A stretch of 64,000 bases of DNA from Puccinia triticina (GCF_026914185.1 NC_070564.1:2914001-2978000), one strand, 5' to 3'; counted from the stretch's first letter, positions 9,807 through 21,527 are shown. Numbers and translations: made by a program. Notes: generated by a model from the sequence alone, not told the origin.

Positions 9807-11153
9807 ATGGCAACCATCCTCGATCTTCCCAATGAGGTGCTCGACATGATCTTTGAATATCTCGTCACGTTCAAATTAGGATCCTTGGCACATCGTTACA
9901 CCCGGATGCTATGGGAAAGATTGACGGCAAGCACTTTGAGGCTGGTTTGCCGCAGATGGGCAGAATGGTTCTACATCCATCACCTGTACAAAGCATGGCG
10001 ATTTGTTAGAGAGGAGGATTCTAACCGACAAAACGAGTTTGTTAACCACCTTAGCAAACTTTCATCATCCTCCCTCCGACCGAAATGTCAAGTCTTGCAT
10101 CTTCATCACCTTAGAAATCCCATACCCTATTATCAACTTCGGAGCAGAAGGTCAACTACAGATAAGAAAGAAGGACGATCGAGGAGCGCTTGTGAAATTC
10201 TGGAATGTTTGGCCGATTTGTTCTCGGATTCGCTTACCGAAATCGAGCTAAGGTTCAAGGAATTTGTCTCGCTCCCCGTTCAAACCCTTGAAGCTATCGG
10301 ACGAATCAAAAATCTACGCATTCTTCGATTGGGTCTTCATAGATCTAGAAAAGCTATAGGGGCAAAAAATCGGCCGGACTCACATTGTCTGCGATCGTTG
10401 ATTGTTGCGGCCCAGAACCTCAAGACACTCGATCTGGTGCACCTTAATCCTGTTGTTCTAACAAGCACTGTTGGTAATGCACTTGCTAACCACCAACTCC
10501 CAGCGATCACTCAATTGGACATTGCCGACCCTTGGGAAGGCTCCTGTGTGGGATTCGCGAGCCTCGCTACTGCGTTGAAGTCTAGCATCAAGATGCTCAG
10601 TGTCTCTGGGTTTTCTCCGGATAACGCACAAAAGATTAAGCCGTTATTTGAAGTGCTTAAGGATACAATCGAAGGTATCTCAGTCGAGACCAGCTCGACA
10701 CTTGGCCAAGTTCTCAGCCTGAAGTTTCCAAAACTGCGTGTCCTTGAAATTCAAGATTGGGATCGACCTCTCTGCGATCTTTGGACTGAAAACATCCTCC
10801 CATACGGCCCAATCGAGGTCTTTGCAACCGGCATTAAACCAGCCCATTATCAATTTCCTCTAGAATCCGATCTGTTCACATACATGCCCAAGCTAAGACG
10901 GCTAGTCTTTCCTCTTTGTGCTTGTTGCAACAAGCAATCAATCCCAGATAATTATCTGGCGGCTTGTAAGGCCCACGGGATCGAATGCTTAAAATTTGGT
11001 CCTGGCTTGAGGATATCTGAGATGATGGTAAGATGGGCTGATCAACAGAAATTCATTGCACCAAACAATAAAAATAGCGGACAAACTGACAGTTGCTCCT
11101 GTTTTGTTAATCCAGGAACTATGAATGTCGACTTCCTGTTGTCCTCAAACTGA
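9807..11153 (+). CDS. F-box/LRR-like protein, paralogue 2
   Basis: A 448-residue intronless frame with the same F-box start (LPNEVLDMIFEYL) and the same succession of leucine-rich segments as the gene at 6809. By family it would bind Skp1 and present an unknown substrate to an SCF ligase. The C-terminus is longer than in paralogue 1: where that protein stops after FIAP, this one reads on for 24 residues through sequence that is untranslated in the first copy. The frame is intact. It stands head to head with the dehydrogenase remnant at 8463-9545, so the 9546-9806 interval looks like a shared, bidirectional promoter with a CRE-like site and a 5'-UTR intron. Confidence 0.85.
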   Translation: MATILDLPNEVLDMIFEYLVTFKLGSLAHRYTRMLWERLTASTLRLVCRRWAEWFYIHHLYKAWRFVREEDSNRQNEFVNHLSKLSSSSLRPKCQVLHLHHLRNPIPYYQLRSRRSTTDKKEGRSRSACEILECLADLFSDSLTEIELRFKEFVSLPVQTLEAIGRIKNLRILRLGLHRSRKAIGAKNRPDSHCLRSLIVAAQNLKTLDLVHLNPVVLTSTVGNALANHQLPAITQLDIADPWEGSCVGFASLATALKSSIKMLSVSGFSPDNAQKIKPLFEVLKDTIEGISVETSSTLGQVLSLKFPKLRVLEIQDWDRPLCDLWTENILPYGPIEVFATGIKPAHYQFPLESDLFTYMPKLRRLVFPLCACCNKQSIPDNYLAACKAHGIECLKFGPGLRISEMMVRWADQQKFIAPNNKNSGQTDSCSCFVNPGTMNVDFLLSSN

Positions 11154-11638
11154 CCTGGTTTTGCTCAAGAAACTGGACTCTCTGCTCCAATTAAACATGG
11201 ACCCAAAACATAGTATTTCAAGCCCATATATGTAGAAATTCACTCATTATTATATCAGAATCAGAATCTACAGGCCAAGTTATCCTGGGTCCCATCTTTA
11301 TTACATATACCTAGCCAAAATATTTCTCTCATTTTGCTCTTTTATTCACTATCTGTTTATACATGACTACTTCTCCATGTGAATGGTAATCACTGGGTGT
11401 TGCCTATCATGGAGGAAGAAGATGGGCTCAAGCCAATTCCTCCTCCCATTCTGGAGGCTAAGTTTACTTCCCAAGCTGGCCAAAGCTGTTTTATGCACAT
11501 ACAGAATGGCCTGTTAATCTATAGCCAGGGTCTTGCCGCTCAGATGAATCGGGCCTTTGAGAATTTTTCTTCTTTTTGTTCTAAGTAATCAATAAAACAC
11601 GCTCCTTAAATTTGTTTTGCTCTCTGGCCTTGTTTGTG
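11154..11638. other. Intergenic region
   Basis: 3' flank of F-box gene 2. AT-rich; a 69-codon frame at 11379-11588 has no recognisable features. Confidence 0.4.
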
Positions 11639-11871
11639 TAGTGCACTCCAAAAATTCTTGGAGTGAAGAAGTATGCACTCCAATTCTTGCTTGAAAACAT
11701 GGGTGGGGGGAATTATCTTGGAGTGCGTGGAGTGCACAGCCGTGCACTCCAATTTCTGGGCAAACTCAACTTTCTTGGTGTGCATTCACCTGCACTCACA
11801 TGCACACCAATAACTTTGGAGTGCACACTAATGCACTCCAAAATTGGTGTGCATGTAGTTTTTTTTTAGTA
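11639..11871. repeat. Foldback element built from alternating TGCACTCCAA blocks
   Basis: About 230 bp with at least eight copies of TGCACTCCAA or its complement in alternating orientation. The two ends (GTGCACTCCAAAAATT and, reversed, ATGCACACCAATTTTGG) pair with each other. It fits a MITE or foldback element; AGTGC occurs just at both borders. Confidence 0.6.
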
Positions 11872-12446
11872 GTGCCTCAAGGCTGACCCTAAAAATACTA
11901 TCTGTAATACCCAAACCCTGCATTTTGTAGCTCATGTATTTTTGATCAACACATCATCCCATTTACCCTTGTCAGTAGTATTCACCAAGTTGCCAACCAG
12001 TAAGGAACAAGAAAAACCCCCGGCTTTATATGTCAATGACCATATTTGTGTTTTTCAAAGTCAAATTTAACCTATTTTGCTCATTGTTTGTAAATGTAAT
12101 CTTTCAGTCACATCCGCCTTCCAGTCAATCATCAAACTTGTGATAGAATCAGATCATGGACAACATTGCCCTAATGTATGGTCCTCCAGTCAATAATTAG
12201 ATAACCCCGTCAACAGTGCCAGCATTGCTACCACTGATGACACAACTTTCTTCATATTTCTCTACAAAGTGTGATATATATTTCATGGTAGATAAGTGAT
12301 TTTAGAACATGATTTATTTTAAATTTGACCATTATATATACCAAAAGAGCATCAACGGTAAATACATATTAGTTGTACAAAAAATAAAAGCCTAAGTGCA
12401 AGTTGGATATATGTAAAGTATGTGGATGCCATCTGAAAAACGCTGT
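11872..12446. other. Intergenic region
   Basis: AT-rich spacer between the foldback element and the 3' end of the dehydrogenase gene. I see no gene or repeat in it. Confidence 0.4.
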
Positions 12447-13956
12447 TCAAAACATACTACGAAGCTTCTCAAACACCTTTTCTCGGTTGGCTTGGTCGCG
12501 ATTGTATTGTCCCAAGTCAATCTTCTTCAAGCGCTCGTTGAAGAGATAGCCGTCCAACTTTCTGGCCTCTGGGTTGGCTGCAAACTGTCTCATCCCCCCG
12601 CCCGACGCCAAGAAAGAAAATAAAAAAACAAACCAGATTGAGTCCCGAATCGAGTATCTCTAACATAGAGAAAGAGAATGATTAAGAGGAAGAAAAGACT
12701 CAAACAAATAATGGAATATCCGAGTAACTTGTTGGCGTGTTTCCTGCAATCTTCGCCAGGATCGGGCCAAACACTGAACCCAATTGAGGGATGGGGAATG
12801 GGAGCCCTCGATTGGCTGCCGCGTTAGTCTGCACAAAGCCTAAAGTTTTATATTTGTAAATATTCACATTTGCACATTAGCATACTCTCACTTGAGTGGC
12901 GTAATCTCTATATAAGAGCCGGATATCCTGACCTGGGAAGAGGTGGTAGAACTTGACCGATGGATAACGGCGGTTGAATTCCTACAGAGCAAGATATATT
13001 GATCGGCTCGGATTAGAGTTGGGTGAGACAAAGAGCGGCTGAGCAGAGCGGGAACAAACCGACCAGAGTAAATGCGTCGGTCAGAGTAGAGTCACGTTTG
13101 CCCTGGGTGATCAACATCGTCGGCCTCCACGGATGAGTTGCATGAAGTTTCTTCAACGAAAGGTCTTCAAGGTCGAGCTCCGAATAGCTCGAGCCCGGCG
13201 ATAGGATCGAGACGACGGTACTCTCGTTCTTCAGCGTCTTTGACTCTGCGAGCAAGTAACTCAAGCCGAACCGAGATAGGCAATGGACGACGAGCGACTT
13301 TTCGTATCTTTTCCCTCGGAAAATGTTATGCTGCTAAGCAAGTGCGACTCTCCCATGTGGATGCCACCTGATTTAACTCACCCTTCAGAATTTTCTTCAT
13401 ATAACCCGTTAGGAGGCCCTCCTTGAGTCATCAACAAGTAATCCAGACCATTCGTTCCGACTTTCTTTTTGATCTCCGAAGCTGTTTCCTTGATTGTTTT
13501 GATTGTCCTGCCGAGAAAAACGAAATTCAGACCAATGTTAGCCGGGGCAGAGTTGTGTAATTTATATAGCCGAGACGGAGCGGAAGGAGAAAAAAAACTC
13601 AACGAAAGATCAGCTTGGAGGAACTCGAATTGCTGCTTAGAATGGGCCCTTTCCGCGGCGACAGCTCTCAAACGTTCGAGCACAGCGTTCCCGCGTTCCT
13701 GGCTCCGGCCAACGATAAAGATTCTGCTAGCGCCAAGTTGCGCGCAACGGAGCGCTATTCCCTCTCCAATCCCTTGGGTTCCACCTGAGCCGTTCCGTCA
13801 TCGCCCGGATCCAAAAGAGAGGCAGATATGCCATCATCGTCAGCTTGGAATGGTCGTGCAAGTCAATCACGCCGACTTCTGTGACTTACCCGTCACCACG
13901 GCGGTCTTGCCGCTCAAGTCCAGCGCTGCATTTGATCGGCTGGCTTCGACAGACAT
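12447..13956 (-). CDS. Short-chain dehydrogenase/reductase (SDR) family protein, seven exons
   Basis: Seven minus-strand exons can be joined in frame: 13890-13956, 13604-13784, 13382-13507, 13064-13307, 12933-12981, 12706-12839 and 12447-12584 (939 nt, 312 residues). All six introns are GT-AG. The N-terminus has the Rossmann NAD(P)-binding signature TGGTQGIG at residues 22-29, followed by GRSQERG, and GLDYLLMTQGG sits where the SDR NNAG motif is usual. YEKSLVVHCLSRFGLSYLL and FPGFVQTN match later SDR helices and the PG motif. The canonical catalytic YxxxK is not visible after the Ser at SILSPGSS, so the substrate and even catalytic activity are uncertain. Joint exon length and intact frame argue for a working gene. 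A broken copy lies at 8463-9545. Confidence 0.82.
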
Positions 13957-14057
13957 CTTCGTTTGACTGTCCTTGCTATTGGGATTTGGTTGGGAGTTCT
14001 TGAGATTGGCTTTGAGACAGACCTAAGACAAATCTCTCGAATGTCACACACCGAATG

Positions 14058-14065
14058 TGACGTCA
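14058..14065. promoter_or_regulatory. CRE-like bZIP site upstream of the dehydrogenase
   Basis: TGACGTCA about 100 bp upstream of the ATG (13956). It is conserved with 9560-9567, together with the following TCACAG...GTCACAGC stretch. Confidence 0.5.
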
Positions 14066-14107
14066 GATTTGCTATGCAGCACTCTCTGTCACAGTGGTGT
14101 CACAGCC

Positions 14108-14131
14108 AAGCTTAACCAAGTCCCTCTCTGA
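14108..14131. mobile_element. Possible terminus of a hairpin-ended element
   Basis: AAGCTTAACCAAGTCCCTC resembles the left end of the element at 8858 and begins exactly where similarity to the paralogous promoter (ending GTCACAGC) stops. The Harbinger MITE at 14132 interrupts it. Confidence 0.4.
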
Positions 14132-14805
14132 GACCATCCGCACCGGGCACTAAGTTAGCCCGGATTAGGGCACTTAGTTCGACCCTGCAACTGCATCGGG
14201 TTGGATCAACCGGGGATCAACTTGACCCGGAGCTTGGTTTGGAGCTACATAGTGGGGTATAAATGTAGCCCCCACTAGTCCTCGGACTAACCTCTACAAT
14301 GAATATGCATCATGCTCAATGGCATGAACTCTATGTGTTTAGGTGCCAAACACATACCATACAGGCACCTAAGAGCATCCGCATCCGTTGCTAGATTAGC
14401 CTGGGCTAACTAGCTTGGATTACAATTGGAATAGGATAATCCAATTGGCCATCCGCATGGGTGGGGATTAGCGGGTCCAAGGCTGTCGGAGGTTATGTGT
14501 TTAGGTGCCTATATGTTATGTGTTTAGGTGCCTATATGTTATGTGTTTAGGTGCCTATATGTTATGTGTTTAGGTGCCTATATGTTATGTGTTTGGCACC
14601 TAAACACATAAAGTTCATGCTAACAAGCATGATGCATATTCATTTTGGAATTAGTCCCAGGATTTGTGGGGTCTACATTTAGACCCCACTAGCTCCAAAC
14701 GGAGCTCCGGGCTAAGTTGATCCCCGGTTGATCCAACCCAATGCGGGTGCGGGGTCGAACTAAGTGCCCTAATTCAGGCTAACTTAGCGCCCGGTGCGGA
14801 TGGTC
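14132..14805. mobile_element. PIF/Harbinger-type MITE with long inverted arms
   Basis: Ends GACCATCCGCACCGGGC and its complement; the arms pair for about 200-250 bp. Flanked by TGA (14129-14131) and TAA (14806-14808), fitting a mutated 3-bp TWA target site. The centre carries a second GAGCATCCGCATCCG start after TAA at 14372, suggesting an inner, truncated MITE, and a 21-bp tandem array. Confidence 0.7.
14490..14600. repeat. 21-bp tandem repeat
   Basis: About five copies of TTATGTGTTTAGGTGCCTATA within the MITE; the inverted match GGCACCTAAACACATAA follows directly. Confidence 0.85.
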
Positions 14806-14993
14806 TAATGACATAATCTCTGACAGCCTTGGACCTCCCAATCTACACCAATGCAGTCGGCCACTCAGATTAGCTTACTCCAACCGTAATCTGAGGCTAG
14901 GGAGCTCTTGATCCCCCCAGGCTAGCAGAAGCCATCCTCCGTATTCCAACAACCTACACCAAGTATTGACGGTATAACACAACCCAACAGAAT

Positions 14994-16242
14994 ATGGCAA
15001 AACCAAAACCAAAGAAGACCGCTCCAAACACCCCCTCAGTGCCACCACACAAATTGCCAAACAAACAACCAGTGGTGAAAAAAAGAGAGCTCCAAATTGG
15101 CTCCCCAAAGAGGACTTGCAACTCTCAAAGAGCTGGATACTCATCTCAACCAATCCATTCAAAGGAAACTCTCAAACTTGCAACAAATTCTGGGAGCGTG
15201 TGCTTGCTGACTTCAACCAATATTCACCGGGACCGCCGCGAAGCCCCTGGGATAGTTCAATGCACATTTTTGTGAACAGTTTGCTGTTTACTAGCTGAAC
15301 CTCTATCAACACTTTTTCATTGCTTCTTGTAGATGGGGACACCTTCAAAAAGCTTCCCTCAAGTTCCAGGCAATACACAAGCAGCTGAAACAAAATCCAC
15401 CCTATGGTTCCTCTCCAGATGACTGGGTTCAAGAAGCAAAACATTGGTTCTTTCCGAAAGAGGATAAGCAGTTCGTGTTCAAACATGCATGGCGTTTTCT
15501 GAAGACATGCCCAAAATTCAATATGATGGCGCAGGGCAAGGCAAAAAATGGCACACCCAAAAAAGCTGCTGATGCAATTCAGCCTCCAATACAATTACCC
15601 GTGGATGCCTTGGAACCCGGCTCAACTAGTGCTATTCCGTCCGAGTCCCACCCGTCAAATTCATGGCAGCTTCCCATTGGAGTTAAAGCAGCAAAACACC
15701 AGATGGAGCAGAAGGAGTACATGGCAAAGAAGATGAAGCTTCTGGAGAAGTCTTCCAACAACGGACAACAGCAAACAATCAAAGCTTGAAAAGCAAATGA
15801 AATACAAAAAGTTCTAGTCAATGCAGACATCAAAAAGATGGAGATGGCTATCATGATGAAGAGCGTCAATGACTGTCCCAAAGAGGCCTTGCGCGAATAC
15901 CTTATCAAACAGAAAGCTGAAATACTTGCCAAGATGAGAGCTGCAAAAGCTCATCGGGAGCAACTAAAAAAACAACCTTGTATTGATCCAGCCTTGGGAC
16001 CTGCAATTCCTGAATCCTTGGCTCCAACTCCATTGGTCCCCTCCTCTTCTCATTGTCCCACTAGCAAACCCAAAGAGAATATCCCCTCCTCTTCTCGTCC
16101 TCCAACTAGCAAACACAAACAAAATCATAATGTAATCGAAGTTGAGGACAACACCAACAATGAAGATGAGGAAGATTCAGACCCCACTCAAACTCAAGAC
16201 CTACCCAATTTGCTGATCAACCCAATCCTTGATCAATTATGA
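14994..16242 (+). pseudogene. PIF/Harbinger ORF1 (Myb/SANT-like DNA-binding protein)
   Basis: The N-terminal ATG (14994) leads to a basic stretch and then, after a frame slip in an A-run near 15078, to a Myb/SANT-like trihelix (NWLPKEDLQLSKSWILIST, W at FWERV). A GT-AG intron appears to end at 15332, and the next exon continues with RWGHLQKASLKF. PIGVKAAK near 15677 is typical of the C-terminal part of PIF ORF1 proteins. A TGA at 15787-15789 then breaks a frame that otherwise runs to 16242. By family this protein partners the transposase, binding DNA and aiding nuclear import. It converges with the transposase on the other strand. Confidence 0.75.
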
Positions 16243-16527
16243 TAGCTGCTTAAGTTTCCATCTGTTTCTTACTTGCACTGATCAAGATGTTTGCTGTTTT
16301 ACTTGCTTGATCACAATTTCATGTTTCACTTCCATTGATCTCCAATTTGCACACACTCAAACATTGTTCAATGTTAATCACATGCAAAGAAATTTAGTGA
16401 AAGAAATAGTTTGATAGTAAATTCATTTGTTTAACCGCAACAAATAACTGAGAGTAAAAACATTGAGTAAAGAACAATGAAAAACAAGGAGATAGCAAGA
16501 GCAGAAATCAAGAGAAAAATATAACAA

Positions 16528-17242
16528 CTATTCATCATCATCTGTTCTAGAGCCTTTTTTGCTCCAGAGGTGCTTGATAAGATCTTGTGTGAGTTTTTTC
16601 TGTACCAGTGGTGACTCAAGCTTGACCTTTTGCATGAGTTGTTGAAGAAGAGTGTATGGCTGAGTTCTTGGTGGAATGAGCCGAGTTGTTGCGGGCAACG
16701 GAGGATATTCAACTGTGGGGTGGACGTCTTCCACTATCATGTTGTGAAGAGTCACACATTGTAGCCATGATTGATGCGAGGGCTCCAGGGTACCAATGTC
16801 AAGCAGGAATTGAGAGGATCAAAAATTGAATCTGCAGAGCTGCAAAGGCTTGCTCAATGTCTTTTCTGAGGAATTCTTGAGCCTTGGTGAAGTGTTTTGT
16901 TGCTGCATCTTGCGCTTTGAGCCCCTTTGAAGCAATAAATGTTGACCACTTTGGATAGATCCCGTCAACAAGATAATAACATTTATTGTACTTATTTCCA
17001 GAAACTTCAAATTCCGCCAACCCTCCCATACCAGCTAGAACAGATCCAAAGAGTGGGGATTGTTAAACTACGTTGATATTGTTCAGAGTGCCGGGTGTAC
17101 CAAAAAGCGTATGCCAGATCCACATGTTTTTCGTTGCAACTGCATCCAAGACTATTGTTGGTGAATCTTCTTTACCCTTGAACTGCGCTGCCATGGATCA
17201 CGGGCATTTCTCCCAAGCCCAGTGCATACAGTCAAGGCTACC
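16528..17242 (-). pseudogene. PIF/Harbinger DDE transposase, C-terminal part
   Basis: Minus-strand segments read in order: GSLDCMHWAWEKCP (17200-17242), PTIVLDAVATKNMWIWHTLFG, then NKYNKCYYLVDGIYPKWSTF and FLRKDIEQAFAALQ (16799-17029), then VTLHNMIVED and the tail to 16528. These are the D...D...E blocks of the DDE_Tnp_4 (ALP1-like nuclease) family. A stop follows NNINVV near 17061 and a frame change lies near 16800, so it is dead. The N-terminal continuation is separated by the insertion at 17243-21935 and resumes at 21952. Confidence 0.85.
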
Positions 17243-17677
17243 CACCAGGGGTTATTTTGACGCACTCTCCAGAGAGTGCCATACCGTACCCTTTTTCCAG
17301 AACTGTGCTGGATGCTTTTGGTGAAAGGAGTGTAAGAAATAATGAAAAATGCTTGAACTCATCCACAACTGTTCTGAAAATGATCATGGATTCATCCATA
17401 AATCATCAAGAAGTCATGCAGAACTCAGCTGGAACTCAATCAGAACACAGTTGAAACCACTAAGACACAATGACCTCAATTAAATCATAACTCAATTTGA
17501 CCTGTTTGTTGATTTGGATGATTTCTTGGGGTTCAATTCATATTATTCACATACATGAAGGTGTTCATTGTTTTCACTTTGCTAATTTTTCTCTCATGTG
17601 CGCTCATAAAAGGTTGTTCCAAATTGCAGGCTGGGCCTCTTTCAGATCAACAACACGTACACACAGGTAAGATTCTA

Positions 17678-20600
17678 TAGAGAATGTCAAAACGGACCCG
17701 GGTATAAATTACACCGCCGGTACCCGCGTGTTTTTTCCCAAAAACAGGCACCCGGCACCGCATCCGGCACCGCCTGGCGGGTACCAGCGGTCTTTTTGGC
17801 GGGTACCGCGGGTACCAACTGGGTTTTTATTTCATCAATGCTTGCGCACAAGTCCGCAGGGACTTCTGGATCACTTGAATTTTTTTTTATGTCATTTCTA
17901 TCACTTATATAGGGAAAATAATATATAGCTAATTTATTTTATTGAGATTTTAAACATTTGCTAAGATGAATTTTCATCCAAAACTATAATCTTTCTTTTA
18001 CCTTTCTGCTTGATTTGGTTTTTGTCCTTCATACCTTGTTTCCACTTTTGCAAGGCACCTTCTTCAATCAAGTTGTTCTTGGAGTAAAAGGCGACGGTCA
18101 TCCCATGAGTTAATGATTGAGCGGCAAGTCTGTGCCTCTTTGACGAGACATAATCGCGCCCAAAGCTAAACGCTCTTTCGACATCAACTGATGTTGCTAA
18201 AAATGCAGTAAAAGTGAGTTCGGATGGAGTGACAATTGGGATCAGGTAGATGGCCGGCTCACCAGGACAGCTCAAGACATCCAACCCCATATGGACTAGG
18301 CCGCCGTGGCTGTTCCCAGAAGATTTCTGTTGTATCCACCACTGCAACGGATTCACTGGGTCGGTACCGTTTAGTATAAGTCCTCCCGCTAACCATGCGT
18401 CCAATGCGTCAGACGACGAATCCCCCCCTCGGGCAGCGGCAGCCTCTCCCAGGCTGGCAAGCATGCCGGTCTTTGGCTGTGAGGAGACAAGAACTTTTAG
18501 TACTCGGTTTGCAAATATAAAAGCAGTTATTTTACCTTTGAGCTTGCAGTCACACTTGGTGCCGAGGAGGAAGGAGCAACTGGTTTCAGCTTGTAAGTCG
18601 ATACCCACATTTCCCGAGCTAGCCGTATAGCTTCGGCGATCCAGTCAGGCTCCCAGTTGGCCAACTTGAAGTACTCGTCTCTAAAAGAGGGGTGCAGCAC
18701 TGAGAAACGGTTTCAGTAAGAGGAATCTGAAAATAATAAGCAAAATAGACATACATATTGCAATCCTGTAAAGAGGGGATGTATCTGTCAAGCTGTAATA
18801 TTTGTTCGTTATTTTCAATCCAATTCGGCAGGCATTCCTTAATGCCGCTGGGTATTTTTTATCGCTGATGAAGGTTGATAGATGTTCCGTTATTTGATCG
18901 ATGTATAGAACTATGTTTGCTAATCGAGTTGATCCGGCAACCGAAAGTTGAAGAGTTATCTCATTGAAAACATTCAGGACCTCGACCAAATCGTGTGCCA
19001 AGTTGAAGTCACCTTTGTCCAAGTGATTTTTACGATCTAAACCATGCCGCTTATGACGCTGCCAAACAAGACTTAAAAAGACCAGTTGTTAGTAATTTTA
19101 CATTACACTGCAGTGGAAAGATGACTTACATGGCATCTTCACACCTGATTATGCTTTTGAGTTGTACATTTGTTGAATTCCAACGAGTTCGAACATCTCT
19201 TTCAATGTTATGAGGAGTTGCACATCCTTTCTCCCAACAGATCTCGACAAACTCAGCTTTTGAGTTTGGTGAAAATCTCAACTTCTTTGAAATCAATCGG
19301 AACTATATCACAATAAAGATTCAGGTTGATGAGACAAATGGACCATCTGATTAACAAATATAACACTAACTTTTGCCAATGTCTCTTTGCAGGATTGAGT
19401 TGTGTAGCAATCATCGTCATCTTCATCGCTAGCGAGTTCAATATCGGCCTGGGTGAGCGTTTTGGTCTCGTCTTCATGCTTGTCCTCGCTCTCATATCAG
19501 TCTGATCCGCCAATTGATTCAACATCACTAGAATCTTGCGAGGTGTCATGGTGCCCTGGAGAGAGGCTATCGTTTGAAAAGCAAATCAACAATCAACACA
19601 TTTTCCGATTAAGGAATTCCAGAGATACTTACCATCTAATTTGCCGCTGCGGGGAATCATCATCATCTGATCCTTCTTCATCAAACACAAATGCGCAACC
19701 CTTGGCAGTGCCTTTCTCCCGAGTTCCAAACGGGCGGAGTATTGCTTGGACAATTAAGTTGAGGATATGAGCAAAACACCTGATCCACTGAGTGTTGCCT
19801 TTAAAGTGAAGCCACTTGAGCTTTTTGATCTCCCTCACCATCACCTCGTTATTTTTGGCATTGTCGCTCACAATACCAAATATCTAAACAAAAAAATGAG
19901 TCCGCGCAGAAATTGAAACAGAAAACAAACTTGGCCTACCTTATCTTGAATTCCAAATTTCTCGCAAACTAAACGGACCGTGTTTGCAAGGTACTCACCA
20001 GTGTGGCTTTCTGATAAGGTAACAAAGTCTAGAGGCATTGCCTCCAATCGGACATCCCCAGCATCTTCGGCTAATCGATAGACAACGGTACCCAAAACAT
20101 CAAAACCGTTCGGAGATTGCCATGCGTCAACACCTAAATACAATGCACCTTTGTGTGCCTACAAATATCAAAGGTGTCACAGTCAGTTCATAGAAAGGAT
20201 ATGAGAATTGAGGAACCCACACTCAAAACCTCTCGGTGTTTGTTTTGTATAGTAGAGTAGAGCATATGAATGTCCTTTGAAACAGCCCGCGGGGTCGGTA
20301 AGTGCTTGACGACCGTTGGATGAAGTATTGCTTTATGGCTTGCATCTGTCAGCGCTGAAAATGGCCTCGCGGCCTCGGCGCACCATATGGCACATAGCTG
20401 GGGCACCTAGATTTTCCAGTAGACTTCTCAAAACCAAGAAAACATGTGGTTAAATTCAAAGGGCTCACCTCCTTTGCATTGATTTGCCCACTTGCAGAAA
20501 ATCCAAGATTGGCCAGCTTCTGATTTTCTTCGATTTCTTGATGTTTACGTTGACAGATTGAGGTGTGTTTGTTCAGGTTACTACAGGATGAATCTGAGGT

Positions 20601-21249
20601 AGGACGGTTGATCTTGGTGCCGCATCTGAATGCAGTTCCAGTCATATTTATAAGCAACAAATCAATAAATTGAAGCGATCCAGACTTACATTTTGCAACA
20701 ATAGGCAATCATCCGCCTGCCATGCTTATCCTTTTGTTTGGAAAGCTGTGGTACGTGATAAAATTGATAGGTTGTACTGATAGCATTCGCAGCGATTCTC
20801 TGAGCTCGTTCTGTATGAAGGAACCTATTAATTTAAAATGGTTAGTGACGTGAGTTGAGAAAAAAAATTACTTAGCTCCTCCTCATCAGTCAATGCCTTG
20901 GCTGGAGCAGTTCCAGATGAGGGGGGAGGACTGTTGGGGGTGCTGTCGCCTTGGGGTGTATGGTCCTGGGTTGATGGGTGTCTCTTGCGGGGGCGTGCCA
21001 TGTTGATTTTTCCGGGTTGAGTGGCAGGTTGGATCAACAAAGGACAGGATATGGCTACTCTCCGAAGCGGACCAATAGCCGGGCCTACCCGGTCTCTCCC
21101 CCGGGGGTCTGGCGGTACTTGGGGGCGGTACCCGGGTACCGCACCGCTTTTTCCAAAAAAACGGGCACCCGGCACCGCATCCGGCACCGCCTGGCGGGTG
21201 CGGGGCGGGTGCCGGGTACCGCCAAACGGGTACCGGTTGACATTCTCTA
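17678..21249 (-). mobile_element. hAT transposon 1
   Basis: Terminal inverted repeats TAGAGAATGTCAA at both ends, each followed by a subterminal region rich in GGGTACC motifs (17695-17825 and 21060-21240). The right flank GGTAAGAA (21250-21257) resembles GGTAAGAT at 17666-17673, four bases from the left end; this fits an 8-bp hAT target site with a small change. It encodes one transposase on the minus strand and is nested in the element at 17243-21935. Confidence 0.8.
17961..21001 (-). pseudogene. hAT transposase 1 (multi-exon, one stop)
   Basis: Exons on the minus strand read from MARPRKRHPS (21001) through a BED-type zinc-finger region (MIAYCCKM, then SNLNKHTSICQ, about 20690-20540). Next come LYLGVDAWQS and the first catalytic Asp region (about 20130), IFGIVSDNAKNN (about 19870) and QWIRCFAHILNL. 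The conserved hAT C-terminal dimerisation block DVERAFSFGRDYVSSKRHRL (about 18190-18130) precedes the stop at 17961. Introns are short GT-AG and interrupt it at least six times. One in-frame TGA (19497-19499) lies in the acidic linker, before the YESEDK segment. Otherwise the frames are open, so decay is slight. It is closely related in layout to the transposase at 50401-53589. Confidence 0.82.
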
Positions 21250-21527
21250 GGTAAGAATGATGTGAAAGGCCCGCCTTAATTGTCATATTTCCATAAAAAA
21301 AGGCAGGTATCATCTATAATTGAGTCAAAAAAGGATGAAAATAGGGCGAAAATATGTTTCAAGTGAAGCTTGGAGGTTTGTGGTACCAGATTTCAGCCAA
21401 ACAACTTGGCTTCTTAACACATATAAACTTGTGAGTTGTTTTTATGGTTTTTTGTTTTGCAATGTCTCCATGCATATGCATGTGAGCTGTTTTGCATTTT
21501 GACAATGTCACCTTCGTGTACGCGCGT

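Noticed and set aside
14490..14600. A CRISPR-like array
   Set aside because: The 21-bp units are directly adjacent with no spacers, inside a MITE of a eukaryote.
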